64,000 bases of DNA from JAUILH01 sp964230215 (GCA_964230215.1 CAXRGQ010000016.1:738598-802597); one strand, 5' to 3'. Numbered from the stretch's first letter, positions 1-8,795 are shown. The notes: generated from the letters alone by a model not told the origin. Numbers and translations: made by a program.

Positions 1-1845
1 AGGAACACCATGCCCGGTACAATCCACTGCTGCAAAATAAACGGTATCATCTACTTGGTGCGACCAATAAAAATCTCCTGAAACGATATCCTTTGGCAGA
101 AATAGTAGCAAATATTCGCGCAGACTTTTACTAAGCAAACTTGTGCTGGGAAGAATGGCCGACTGCAGCCGCTGCGCGTAAGTAATAGAATCAACTATAT
201 CTTTGTTTTTCTCTTCGATTAGGACGTTTTTATTTTGAATCTCCTCTTTCTGCGCATTTATAGCAATATTCTGCTCCTCCAACAATGCATTCGCTTTCTT
301 CTTTTGACGATAGCCTCTTAAAATAAAGCCGGCCAAGGCTAGTAATAATATGAATCCAATTACAGCAAAAAGAAGCTGAATGTCTTTTTTTCTGTTCTGC
401 TCATCAAGTAGTTCCTTTTCTTGCTCCGACTGTTTACTTTTTAATTCTGCCTGCTTTCTTTTAGCAGTTTCGGCGAGTGCTTTAGCTTGTTTGAGTTCGT
501 TCTCTTTATTTAAATTCTCTATTTCCTTTGCTTTGTTTTCGTTTTCAAGTTGAGCCTGTTTTTTCTCTAGCTCAAGCTGCCTTTGCTGAGCCATAGCATT
601 CTTCTGTTCTAGTGCCAATAACTGAAGTTCCTGCGCTTGACGCAAAGCTTGTTCTTTTGATTTCTCAATTTCCAACTTGCTTAACTCATTCTCCTTATTT
701 AGCAGGGCAATTTCCTTTTCTTTCTGTTCAGACTCGTACTTTTCTTTCATCTCAGCCACGGCGTTGGAATAATCAGATTTAAAGATTGAATCTTTCATCG
801 CCGCATAATTCGACATATAGATTGCCGAGAGTCTGTATTCATGCATTTTAAATAATAGGGTACCTAAATCGATACTTATGCTGGATAATAAGTCATAATC
901 TCCAAGCTTTTGACCCATTCTATAAGATGAATCATAGTACGCTAGGGCTGCCGTTGTATCATAGAGGTCTAAAGATCTTTTAGCTTGATGAAGATAAATA
1001 TCTCCAAGTACTTGGTTGGCATCAACAATTTCAGCATAATGTTTTGCTTTTAGCAAGTATTGATCCGCCAATTCCATATCTCCATGATTCTTAGTAATAG
1101 AGTACAGCTTCATCCAACCGTGAGCTAGCCCACTAATATCTCCGAGTTCCTCTTTAATCTTCATTGATTCTCTAGAGACTTCCAGCTGTTCCTCGTACGA
1201 CATACCTTGTTTCTGCATGGCGATAACATAATTATTGATGACTACAGATTTAGTTTTCAAGTCCTGTATTTCATTTCTTAAGGCATATGACTGGTTATAA
1301 AACTCAATCGCTTTTTCATTATCTCCAATTCTAACAAATAAGCCTCCAAGATGACTCAAGGTTAGGGCCTTGTTGTCTGCAACATGATAGTCTTCATATA
1401 TCCGCAGGGCATCCATGTACATTTCAATAGCCTTATCGTATTTTGCCTGATTGTAATATATGACCCCAAGACTGCTAACACATGCATCTATACCGTCTTT
1501 GGCATTAATTGATTTATTGAGATCGTAGGCTTTGTTAACATACTTCTCAGCATTTTCATAATCTCCAGACAGATCATATGCTATCCCGGCCAATCGCAGT
1601 GCATAAGCTTGATTGTAGATGTCATTAAGTGACTCGGCCTTATTCGCCGATTTGATTGCATATTCAAGAAATAACTTGTTGTCTTTGCCGTAATACTGAA
1701 GCGATATCTCTCTCAGAATTTCTGCTTTGTCTTTTTCACTTGCTGAAACTAGTTTTTGCTTTAAGGCTTCCACATCATTCTGACCAACTCCAATTATCGA
1801 CAGTAAAAGAAAAAATAATAATAGATATATTCTGGAGCCTTGCAT
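1..1845 (-). CDS. TPR-coiled coil-SpoIIE phosphatase (partial, C-terminus off the window)
   Basis: Signal-transduction protein of the PP2C/SpoIIE serine phosphatase type, 615 codons visible. From the ATG at 1845 the product has a signal peptide (short basic start, long Leu/Ile/Phe run, ending in VGQ), then TPR-like helical repeats to about residue 360. A long Glu/Lys/Gln-rich coiled coil follows, then one transmembrane segment (codons around 300-370 on the plus strand) and the start of a SpoIIE domain with GDFYW and DCTGHGVP motifs, where the window ends. The architecture matches the gene just upstream (1856-4594), which it follows by 10 bases, so the two are probably co-transcribed paralogues. 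The sensor part is predicted periplasmic and the phosphatase cytoplasmic. The target is unknown; anti-anti-sigma-like proteins are the usual substrates of the family. Confidence 0.85.
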   Translation of the reverse strand, partial: MQGSRIYLLLFFLLLSIIGVGQNDVEALKQKLVSASEKDKAEILREISLQYYGKDNKLFLEYAIKSANKAESLNDIYNQAYALRLAGIAYDLSGDYENAEKYVNKAYDLNKSINAKDGIDACVSSLGVIYYNQAKYDKAIEMYMDALRIYEDYHVADNKALTLSHLGGLFVRIGDNEKAIEFYNQSYALRNEIQDLKTKSVVINNYVIAMQKQGMSYEEQLEVSRESMKIKEELGDISGLAHGWMKLYSITKNHGDMELADQYLLKAKHYAEIVDANQVLGDIYLHQAKRSLDLYDTTAALAYYDSSYRMGQKLGDYDLLSSISIDLGTLLFKMHEYRLSAIYMSNYAAMKDSIFKSDYSNAVAEMKEKYESEQKEKEIALLNKENELSKLEIEKSKEQALRQAQELQLLALEQKNAMAQQRQLELEKKQAQLENENKAKEIENLNKENELKQAKALAETAKRKQAELKSKQSEQEKELLDEQNRKKDIQLLFAVIGFILLLALAGFILRGYRQKKKANALLEEQNIAINAQKEEIQNKNVLIEEKNKDIVDSITYAQRLQSAILPSTSLLSKSLREYLLLFLPKDIVSGDFYWSHQVDDTVYFAAVDCTGHGVP

Positions 1846-1855
1846 GATAAAACTA

Positions 1856-4594
1856 CTAAACCTTAATGCCTATTACACACACATCATCCAGTTGTTCAAA
1901 ATCTCCCATCCACTTTGTAAAAACATCTTCAAGATGATTTTTTTGATCTGTTAGTGATTTCACATTAATAGTAAGCAATATCTGTTTTAGCGTTCTGTAT
2001 TTAAACTTCTTCCCCTTAGCACCGCCAAATTGATCAGCAAATCCATCGCTAAAAATGTACACGGTATCTCCTTGATTGAGCTCCAAAGAATGGTTTTGAA
2101 AACTAGTAGCAACATCATGAACCCCAATTGGCTGCTTATCTCCTTTAATTTCGAACAAATTCAGTCCATTATCAGATAAGGTGGGAGCTGCAACATTACC
2201 TGAAACAGCAATACTCTCAGCTTTCGACACTATCCAAAGAGGATTGTTAGCACCAGAAAACTCTAGTTTATTACCAGACAGGCTGCATAGCGCTATATCC
2301 ATACCATCTTTTATATCCACCTGATTGTCATCACCAAACCGTGCTGTTTGACTTTTTTGAAATTCTCCAATTACAATCTCACGTGTCTTATCGAGAATTT
2401 GGCCTGGCTCCTTCAAACCATATTCTCGCACTGATCGATTTAAACCATTATTACAAATAACAGAAACCATTGCTCCAGGCACACCATGACCTGTACAATC
2501 TGCAGCAGCAATTAATCTACGATCGCCTTGCTCTTCCATCCAATAAAAATCCCCTGATACTATGTCTTTGGGTCTAAACAATACAAAGGCATCATTGAAT
2601 GCGCTGCTAAACTCTTCTATATCCGGTAGCAGAGCTGTTTGTAGTCGCTTTGCGTATGAAATGGAATCAAGAATGTCCTTGTTTTTTTCTTCTATTGTCA
2701 GCTTTTGCAATTGAATTTCATCGCGCTGAGTAACAATTTCATCGTTTTTCTCTTGTAGAGCTACATTGGCCTTTTTTCTCAGTCTGTTCGACCTAATCGC
2801 CAATGCTATAGCAGCAACAGCAAACACTATAATCCCTATTAACCATATGATTTGCTCTGATTTTCTCTTATTCTCTTCAGAAATAATTGCTTTTTCAGCC
2901 TGAACCTTATCCGCTTCCATTTTAGCCGCCATTTCTGAAGACTGAGAGAGCTTAAGCGAATCCTCTATTTGTTGCGTTTCGTAAAGAGTCCTCATTTCCG
3001 CTATTTGCTGAGCCATGTTGTCAGAAAAAACAGAGTCCTTTAAATCTATATACAGGCGTAAGAAATCGTGACTTTCCTTATATCTACCCAGATGAGTATT
3101 AATGTTAGCTAGTGTGATATATGAGTCTAAAAAGTATGAATTGTTCTGTAAAGACTTCCTGTAATCATAAGCCTCACTAACATATTTCAAAGCCTTAAGG
3201 TGCTCTCCTTTTTCTTCATATATCACGCCAATATTATGCGCCAACCCAGCATAATTACTAACATCATTTAACTCCTTAAATATTTTATAGGATTGCTCAT
3301 AGTAGTCAAGCGCTTTATCCAAATCACCGGCTAGCGATTTGTATGTATTTCCTAGTGATAATAAGTTTAATGCGATATCAAGAGGATTGTTTTGTTCTCT
3401 AGCAACTTTTCCACTCAGCTCATAATAGTAAAGTGTAGAGTCAAAATTCTTCCTTTCAGAATAATAGGCCGCCATTGACCCGTAGTAAGAATTCCTTATG
3501 GATGGATTGCTTTGAAAAGTTGGTAATGATGCTATTTTTTGTAGGAATTGCTTGTGCATTACTGAGTCCTTTAAATCACCATATATATAGGCGATATTCC
3601 CATAACTAATTGCAATTAATTTATCGTTCCCATTTGCCTTTCTAATCTCAAGTGCCTTTAGGTGTGCCTTTAATGCTTGCTCAAAATCCTTAGAGTTGTG
3701 GGCCGCACTTCCTTTATACTCCAAAGCACTCGACATTCCTAATGAATCATTGGCGAGCTCATAATAATGTGCAGCGCTATCGGCTGACATGTATACTGAA
3801 TCCAAAATATCTTTTGAGTAATAAACACTAGCAATGTTTATCCAAGCATGTCCGATATTAACATTACTTCCAGTTTTTTTAAACCCCTCAAGTGAATTTC
3901 TGAAATTTAATAAAGCATCATCATAATAACCGTTTCTATACTTCAAAATTGCGATATTCATGTTTAACCCTGACACTTCATTTGTATCACTTTTATCAAT
4001 GAATTTTAACGCGTTCTCAAAAGACAATTGAGCACTCTTAATATCTGCTTTATTATAAGCGACTATTCCTTCTCTTTTAAAGTATGAATAAACTACTCCA
4101 TCAATCGGATTTTTGTTTTTAAAGGCTTTAAAACCATCCAAATATTTCTGCATATTAATGATATCCCCAATTTTCTCAAATTGACTACACATATCATTGT
4201 ATAAACTGGCTTGACCAATTTTACCAACCTTTGTGGATGGATTTTTATTACCATATTCCTCAAACAACTCAATAGCCCCGGTTATATTAGATTTTGAAAA
4301 CTCTATGCGAATTAACTGCTTGACGGCAGAATAATACTCCTTGAATTGCTTTGAACCCTTATAGCACTCAAGTACTTTTTTATAGTAATCGGACTTGATT
4401 GCTATATCTTCTGTGTGATTTTTACCCAAATAATAATTGGCACGACATCCCTCTTTTTTGTTCGAGTTAATAAATGCCTTTAATTCATCTTTAGATTTAG
4501 AGGCTATATCCACCTGCGTGTAGCCTAGATTAAAAATGACTGTAAAAACTGCAAATGTGATTAGCGCACTAATTCTCTGGCTTATAGCATACAT
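1856..4594 (-). CDS. TPR-coiled coil-SpoIIE phosphatase, membrane-anchored
   Basis: Complete 912-residue paralogue of the truncated gene downstream. It has an N-terminal signal or anchor helix (residues 5-27), many TPR motifs (about 30-540), a coiled coil, one transmembrane helix at about 580-600, a second coiled coil carrying the phrase IEEKNKDILDSISYAKRLQ, and a C-terminal SpoIIE/PP2C phosphatase domain (about 680-912). Metal-binding acidic residues are visible: Asp699 in ADCTGHG, Asp850 in FSDGFAD, and the terminal LDDV. The family dephosphorylates Ser/Thr-phosphorylated proteins using Mn or Mg. TPRs outside the membrane suggest sensing of an envelope ligand or protein (inference). The start overlaps the end of the methyltransferase gene by 26 bases, indicating translational coupling. 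Confidence 0.88.
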   Translation of the reverse strand: MYAISQRISALITFAVFTVIFNLGYTQVDIASKSKDELKAFINSNKKEGCRANYYLGKNHTEDIAIKSDYYKKVLECYKGSKQFKEYYSAVKQLIRIEFSKSNITGAIELFEEYGNKNPSTKVGKIGQASLYNDMCSQFEKIGDIINMQKYLDGFKAFKNKNPIDGVVYSYFKREGIVAYNKADIKSAQLSFENALKFIDKSDTNEVSGLNMNIAILKYRNGYYDDALLNFRNSLEGFKKTGSNVNIGHAWINIASVYYSKDILDSVYMSADSAAHYYELANDSLGMSSALEYKGSAAHNSKDFEQALKAHLKALEIRKANGNDKLIAISYGNIAYIYGDLKDSVMHKQFLQKIASLPTFQSNPSIRNSYYGSMAAYYSERKNFDSTLYYYELSGKVAREQNNPLDIALNLLSLGNTYKSLAGDLDKALDYYEQSYKIFKELNDVSNYAGLAHNIGVIYEEKGEHLKALKYVSEAYDYRKSLQNNSYFLDSYITLANINTHLGRYKESHDFLRLYIDLKDSVFSDNMAQQIAEMRTLYETQQIEDSLKLSQSSEMAAKMEADKVQAEKAIISEENKRKSEQIIWLIGIIVFAVAAIALAIRSNRLRKKANVALQEKNDEIVTQRDEIQLQKLTIEEKNKDILDSISYAKRLQTALLPDIEEFSSAFNDAFVLFRPKDIVSGDFYWMEEQGDRRLIAAADCTGHGVPGAMVSVICNNGLNRSVREYGLKEPGQILDKTREIVIGEFQKSQTARFGDDNQVDIKDGMDIALCSLSGNKLEFSGANNPLWIVSKAESIAVSGNVAAPTLSDNGLNLFEIKGDKQPIGVHDVATSFQNHSLELNQGDTVYIFSDGFADQFGGAKGKKFKYRTLKQILLTINVKSLTDQKNHLEDVFTKWMGDFEQLDDVCVIGIKV

Positions 4595-5345
4595 AGAGCA
4601 TTTCTTCTTTTTGGATTCTGAATCGTTCTACCTTCTCCAATCCAATCTCCTCTTGTAAAGAAAACTCCTTTACCTCAAATCCAGCGTTCGTTAGTTTTTT
4701 TGGGTAGTCATTCCCGAATAGCCTGACATGGTCTTTCTGCCAATAATGTTTTTCACGATCTTCGGGACTAGTTATTGATGGGTCCTCATAAGTTTCTTCC
4801 CGCGTAGTATCTAATGGAACTTGAAAGATTCCCCACCCACCTGGTTTCATAACTCGACACAACTCTGTCATGCATTGATGTGCATCTTCCACGTGTTCTA
4901 AGACATGATTACAGAATACAACATCATATTGGTTGTCTTCCAATGGAATATTATGCAGATCAAAATGTAAATCTGCGATAGGAGATTCCAAATCACCTGT
5001 TGTGTAATCTAAATTCTTTTGTTCTTTAAATGTCTTATGAAAACACTGTTCGGGAGCGATATGCAATACCTTCAGATTGGCAGTAAAAAAATTCGTGTGA
5101 TTATTTAGATAATACCACATCAATCTGTGACGCTCTAAACTGAGACAATATGGACAAAGCACGTTATCCCTTCTAGCTACTTTTGAACCATATGACAAGA
5201 ACTTCCGGAACGATTTTTCACATACAGTACACTCAACATTGTTGCCTTTATAAATAAGTGGGGCTATGCGTTTAAACACATAACTCATTCTAATCAACAA
5301 TGGACGCGGCAATGTATTTAATAGCCAACTATACAGCTTTTTCAT
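4569..5345 (-). CDS. Class I SAM-dependent methyltransferase with N-terminal Cys motifs
   Basis: 258 residues. The N-terminal third has paired cysteines CxxC (39, 42) and CxxC (64, 67) that look like a small zinc-binding knuckle. The C-terminal part is a Methyltransf_11-type Rossmann fold: VLHIAPE as motif I, DVVFCNHVLEHV as motif IV, and RVMKPGGWGIFQVP. This Cys-knuckle plus methyltransferase layout recurs in Bacteroidota proteins found near glycan genes, but the substrate is unknown. It lies 32 bases downstream of elbB and overlaps the following SpoIIE gene, so the three may form one operon. Confidence 0.8.
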   Translation of the reverse strand: MKKLYSWLLNTLPRPLLIRMSYVFKRIAPLIYKGNNVECTVCEKSFRKFLSYGSKVARRDNVLCPYCLSLERHRLMWYYLNNHTNFFTANLKVLHIAPEQCFHKTFKEQKNLDYTTGDLESPIADLHFDLHNIPLEDNQYDVVFCNHVLEHVEDAHQCMTELCRVMKPGGWGIFQVPLDTTREETYEDPSITSPEDREKHYWQKDHVRLFGNDYPKKLTNAGFEVKEFSLQEEIGLEKVERFRIQKEEMLYVCYKPEN

Positions 5346-5377
5346 AATCTAATAAAGCCTAAAAATAGCTATAATGT

Positions 5378-6061
5378 TTAAAGAAGTGAGAACATTTCCT
5401 TAATCGCTAGCTGAATGTTATCATGAACATCTGTAATATCCCCGTCCATCATGTAACATGGTGCTGAAACTATTTTATTGCTTATATCAATTTCAACTTC
5501 TCTAATAGTTTTCATACTTGGGCTTACGCCTACGCTTTCCATTCCGGCACTAATTGCTTCAATTTCATAAGGAGAGCTCTCGGCCGTTGTACCAACCGTA
5601 AGCTTACTAGACACACCAGAACCCTCGAGAGCCTTAGCAACTAATGTTGGTCCCATGCATAATGCCGCAATGGGTTTATTCAACTCAACGGCTTCATTAA
5701 TCATTCTTTTTACATCATCATTAATTTCTCCATCAGGACCGTTAAACGCCCATTTACTCAAGTTTTTTGCTGCACCAAACCCACCTGGAATAACTAATGC
5801 ATCATGATCGTTCATTTTACATTCCTTGATATCCTTGATGTCCCCCCTTGCAATTCTGCTAGACTCAACTAAGACATTGCGTTTTTCATTTAATTCATCA
5901 CCAGTCATGTGGTTGAGCACGTGATGTTGTTCAATATTGGGCGCCATACATTGATAATTTCCGCCATTTTGTTTAATTGCTAATAATGTAAACACGGTTT
6001 CATGAATTTCAGAACCGTCGTACACACCACAGCCAGACAATATTACAGCTACATTAATCAT
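5378..6061 (-). CDS. elbB: Isoprenoid biosynthesis glyoxalase ElbB (DJ-1/PfpI family)
   Basis: 227 residues, full length for ElbB. Diagnostic motifs are SGCGVYDGSEIHE at the N-terminus, PGGFGAAKNLS in the middle, and the nucleophile elbow AALCMGP, with the Cys that acts in glyoxalase-like chemistry of the DJ-1 superfamily. The E. coli homologue has weak glyoxalase activity and was linked to isoprenoid synthesis by genetics; its physiological role remains unsettled. A purine-rich AAGGAAAAAG lies close to the start, so this gene seems to have a conventional leader. It is the first gene of the minus-strand cluster. Confidence 0.9.
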   Translation of the reverse strand: MINVAVILSGCGVYDGSEIHETVFTLLAIKQNGGNYQCMAPNIEQHHVLNHMTGDELNEKRNVLVESSRIARGDIKDIKECKMNDHDALVIPGGFGAAKNLSKWAFNGPDGEINDDVKRMINEAVELNKPIAALCMGPTLVAKALEGSGVSSKLTVGTTAESSPYEIEAISAGMESVGVSPSMKTIREVEIDISNKIVSAPCYMMDGDITDVHDNIQLAIKEMFSLL

Positions 6062-6145
6062 AAAATTCTTTTTCCTTAAAAATAAAAAATTTTATCCAAG
6101 TGTAACTTTATAGTAACTCGGTTGTTCTACTAGTAACAACAGCCC

Positions 6146-6250
6146 AAAAAATACATCACAATGGTGTCAGATATTGCATATTAACTATTTCCCCTGTTTA
6201 GCTTTATCCTTGCATGAGTTTTATCTGACACCGGCGTGATGTTATTTTTT
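6146..6250. repeat. Long imperfect inverted repeat (REP-like or bidirectional terminator)
   Basis: The arm at 6155-6173 (ATCACAATGGTGTCAGATA) and the reverse complement of 6222-6240 agree at 16 of 19 positions, differing only in a central triplet. Beyond them, similarity continues through TACAT/TAACAT into an A-run on the left and a T-run on the right. The loop is about 48 bases. The GGTGTCAGA core resembles small palindromic REP-type elements, and T-runs on both sides would also suit a two-way terminator. No second copy was seen in this window. Confidence 0.55.
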
Positions 6251-6286
6251 TTAGTTTTTTTATTTCTCCACACAATAAAGAAATAC

Positions 6287-6294
6287 TACCTTCG
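6287..6294 (+). promoter_or_regulatory. Candidate Bacteroidota -7 element TACCTTCG
   Basis: Matches TAnnTTTG except for C at position 7. It lies 8 bases before a short ORF and about 100 bases before the exported-protein gene at 6399. No clear -33 TTG was found at 17-23 bases upstream. Confidence 0.4.
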
Positions 6295-6302
6295 TTTTAT
6301 AA

Positions 6303-6347
6303 ATGAAAAGCAACAGGACTGGTAAAACAGTAGTTTTTTCATGGTAG
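6303..6347 (+). CDS. Possible leader peptide (14 aa) before a terminator
   Basis: An ATG-started frame of 14 codons, MKSNRTGKTVVFSW, ending in TAG 10 bases before the terminator stem. The order is promoter-like element, short ORF, intrinsic terminator, then the gene, as in attenuated operons. There is no run of identical regulatory codons and no obvious antiterminator complementary to the stem, so chance or a small RNA is as likely. Confidence 0.25.
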   Translation: MKSNRTGKTVVFSW

Positions 6348-6357
6348 TAAGTAGTGG

Positions 6358-6391
6358 AGACCCTCTTTTTAGAGGGTCTTTTCTTATTTTT
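6358..6391 (+). terminator. Intrinsic terminator immediately upstream of a gene
   Basis: Perfect 8-bp stem AGACCCTC / GAGGGTCT with a 6-base loop, followed by a T-rich tract (6380-6391). It ends 7 bases before the GTG start at 6399, so anything transcribed from 6287-6294 would stop here unless antiterminated. Confidence 0.75.
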
Positions 6392-6398
6392 ACAGGTA

Positions 6399-7019
6399 GT
6401 GAAAGTCATCCTCACCATAGCATTTTCATTGATTTTATGCGGAATTGGACGTTCCCAATCCGATAAAGATTCTATTGATTATTACTTTGACGACAACAAC
6501 ATTTCTAATGCTAGAGTTCTAATAAAACTGGATATTGCAGGAGCTTTGGCTGGTGATTACGGGGCTCGCATAGAGTACAAACTCAACAACGCAATTGGCA
6601 TTGAGGCAGGCCTAAGTTATTGGACGGGCGCACTGCTATTAAAAAACGCAGTAGACTATCCACTTACTCCACCGTCTAAGCAAGCAAGCCTAAGTTACCA
6701 TTTTCAAACAAGGTTTTATTACACCTTCTTTGGGGATTTTAAGGCGCCGTTTAACATATACAGTGCATTATACTACCGTTACAGAAGCGTTGATTACGTT
6801 GGGTCCGGTCTTAGTCTAGATAAGGTTAGTTCGCATGAAGCTATGTTAGCCACAGGATATCAGTGGTTGTTGGGGAAAAGACTAGCGGGCGATATTAATT
6901 TCTCTGCTGGCATTGCCTTCTTTGATAAGGATTATATTTCAGGTTCTCAAAACAACGGTCCCTTCATTTCCTCTCAGTTTTTATATAACATAGGTATAAA
7001 AATTGCGTATAGATTATAG
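6399..7019 (+). CDS. Outer-membrane beta-barrel-like exported protein
   Basis: 206 residues from the GTG at 6399. This start is chosen because it gives a normal signal peptide (VKVILTIAFSLILCGIG, cleavage near RSQS), whereas the upstream in-frame GTG at 6354 lies inside the terminator hairpin. The mature part alternates polar and aromatic residues (ARIEYKLNNAIGIEAGLSY, FQTRFYYTFF) and ends in a hydrophobic, charged strand (YNIGIKIAYRL), typical of a small outer-membrane barrel. No enzymatic motif is present. It is followed directly by the exported protein at 7021 and is probably co-transcribed with it. Confidence 0.65.
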   Translation: MKVILTIAFSLILCGIGRSQSDKDSIDYYFDDNNISNARVLIKLDIAGALAGDYGARIEYKLNNAIGIEAGLSYWTGALLLKNAVDYPLTPPSKQASLSYHFQTRFYYTFFGDFKAPFNIYSALYYRYRSVDYVGSGLSLDKVSSHEAMLATGYQWLLGKRLAGDINFSAGIAFFDKDYISGSQNNGPFISSQFLYNIGIKIAYRL

Positions 7020-7020
7020 A

Positions 7021-8586
7021 ATGAAATTATTTCTTACATTTTTCTTAGCCCCTTTATTGACATTTTCTCAGCACGGCCAATTCAAAGTTAGCTGGGGAGA
7101 TGAATTTAAATCAAACAAAAGATCTCAGGTCGCAGGGTTTGTTGGCAGTCATAGCGGGAAAAGCTACATTTTACGTTACGGTAGAGGTGATGTGAGCATT
7201 GATGTTTTAGATAAGAATCTAAATTTTATTTCAAATAAAAAACTCAATCTCGATTACAATAAAAAAAACATGCAGTTCGAAGGCATCTACCAAGTTGATG
7301 ACAGTTTGGTAGTTCTTAGCTCATTCAGCAATCTAGCTCAAAAAGTCAATTATTTGTTTTACCATAAAATGAGTTTAGAGAATCTGGATAATGTATCGTC
7401 TTTATCTAAGATTGCCGAAATCCCCTTTGAGCGAAAAAATAAGGACGGTTATTTTGCATACAAGTTATCCGATGACTCATCAAAATGCATGATTTACTAT
7501 GCCCTGCCTTTTATCAGTGGAGGACCAGAAAAGTTTGGATTCAGAATACTTGACAAATCCATGGCGACAGTATGGCACAAGGACATCTCACTCCCATTTG
7601 AAAATGAACTATTTTCCATTGAAAAGTTTGTTGTATCCAACGATGGAGATGTCTATTTAAGCGGGGTTGAGTCTAAGTCTATTAAACGAAAAAGCAAACG
7701 TTTGGGAGCCGCGAACTACAAGTATCATATTCTGAGTTACATCAACAAGGGCGAAAAAATCAAAGATTATGCTATTGACTTAGATGATAAGTTTATTACC
7801 GATCTACAATTTGCTATTGATGAGCAACAAAACCTAAGATGCGGTGGGTTTTATAGTGAAAATGGTACGTTTAGTATTAAAGGAACGTTCTACATTACTA
7901 TCGATTCAAAGAACAGCGAAATAATCACAAAAAGCTTTCGAGAGTTTGATGAGGGTTTTATAACATTAAACTGGAAAGAGAGGGATATCACAAAGGCTAA
8001 AAAGAAGCAAGCAAGAAAAGGCACAGGACTCGAGCTTTACGAATATGACTTAAAAAACTTTATAGTTTCTCCTAATGGTGGAGTAACGCTTTTAGCAGAA
8101 CAATACTATGTGCAAACGGTGACAACTACCTCCTACAGTTCACGGGATATGATGAGTACGAGAACTACCTACCACTACTATTATAATGACATAATTGCAG
8201 TAAGTATAAATCAAGCAGGACAAATTGAATGGAACACAAAAATTAAAAAACAACAGCATAGTGTAGATGACAATGGATATTTCTCATCATTTGTAGCTTG
8301 TATAGTGCGAGATAACATTCATCTCATTTACAATGAGGATGCTAGAGATTTCCATTCAAAAGATGAACTGTCTACAATGACAAGAAAAGAACGGAATAAT
8401 ACCTACACTGTTATGACAAGTATTAACGAAAACGGTGCCTTTACTAAATCAATCTTGTACAATACTGACAAATATGGAGTAAGAACAAGACCAAAAGTCA
8501 GTGAGCAAATAAACGAGAACACACTGCTACTCTATAATAAATGGTATCGAAATCAACGATTTAATCAGGTGGATTTTGGGGGCTAG
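7021..8586 (+). CDS. Exported protein of unknown function
   Basis: 521 residues from the ATG at 7021, one base after the preceding stop. This ATG gives a clean signal peptide (MKLFLTFFLAPLLTFSQ); in-frame TTG codons upstream are ignored. The mature protein is rich in beta-strand-like alternation and SDDSS/GDVYLSG phrases reminiscent of propeller-type repeats, but I do not recognise a family. A Tyr/Thr-rich segment (TTTSYSSRDMMSTRTTYHYYY) lies near residues 375-395. It likely acts in the periplasm or at the cell surface. Transcription probably ends at the hairpin at 8728. Confidence 0.7.
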   Translation: MKLFLTFFLAPLLTFSQHGQFKVSWGDEFKSNKRSQVAGFVGSHSGKSYILRYGRGDVSIDVLDKNLNFISNKKLNLDYNKKNMQFEGIYQVDDSLVVLSSFSNLAQKVNYLFYHKMSLENLDNVSSLSKIAEIPFERKNKDGYFAYKLSDDSSKCMIYYALPFISGGPEKFGFRILDKSMATVWHKDISLPFENELFSIEKFVVSNDGDVYLSGVESKSIKRKSKRLGAANYKYHILSYINKGEKIKDYAIDLDDKFITDLQFAIDEQQNLRCGGFYSENGTFSIKGTFYITIDSKNSEIITKSFREFDEGFITLNWKERDITKAKKKQARKGTGLELYEYDLKNFIVSPNGGVTLLAEQYYVQTVTTTSYSSRDMMSTRTTYHYYYNDIIAVSINQAGQIEWNTKIKKQQHSVDDNGYFSSFVACIVRDNIHLIYNEDARDFHSKDELSTMTRKERNNTYTVMTSINENGAFTKSILYNTDKYGVRTRPKVSEQINENTLLLYNKWYRNQRFNQVDFGG

Positions 8587-8599
8587 AATCTATTAACAT

Positions 8600-8727
8600 T
8601 TCTTAACAGTGTTAAAATCTGTTAAAGCAATACTATGGCACAAGATGTGCTGTTACTATAATAGATTTAATTCCTTACCTATTATACAAGATCCCACCTA
8701 AATAGGTAACCTAAAGCAGCAACAAGT
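8600..8727 (+). other. Structured non-coding stretch (3' UTR or small RNA candidate)
   Basis: Three inverted repeats follow one another: TTAACAG/CTGTTAA (8603-8609, 8619-8625), GCACA/TGTGC with a 3-base loop (8638-8650), and TTACCTATT/AATAGGTAA (8675-8683, 8701-8709, 17-base loop). A strong terminator follows. There is no coding potential. This could be a long 3' UTR of the upstream gene or a processed or independent small RNA. Confidence 0.35.
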
Positions 8728-8766
8728 AAAAGTCCTGACGTTTCAAGTCAGGACTTTTTTATTTTT
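8728..8766 (+). terminator. Intrinsic terminator
   Basis: Arms AAAAGTCCTGAC (8728-8739) and GTCAGGACTTTT (8747-8758) pair perfectly over 12 bp with a 7-base loop, and a T-rich tail follows. It separates the 6399-8586 transcript from the metal-uptake operon. Confidence 0.85.
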
Positions 8767-8795
8767 AGTACTTTTACGAAAATTTTAAACATTTT

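Larger units (their letters stand above)
6062..6398. other. Intergenic region between elbB and a divergent exported-protein gene
   Basis: A 337-base stretch with no large gene. From left to right it holds the elbB upstream region, a long imperfect inverted repeat with A/T runs on both flanks (6146-6250), a T-rich stretch, a candidate -7 element (6287-6294), a 14-codon ORF (6303-6347) and a strong intrinsic terminator hairpin (6358-6391). The next start codon comes 7 bases after the terminator. Each element is listed separately. Confidence 0.8.

Noticed and set aside
6354..6398. GTG at 6354 as start of the barrel-like protein
   Set aside because: The added 15 residues are encoded by the terminator hairpin and its T-run, and they spoil the signal peptide that begins at GTG 6399.
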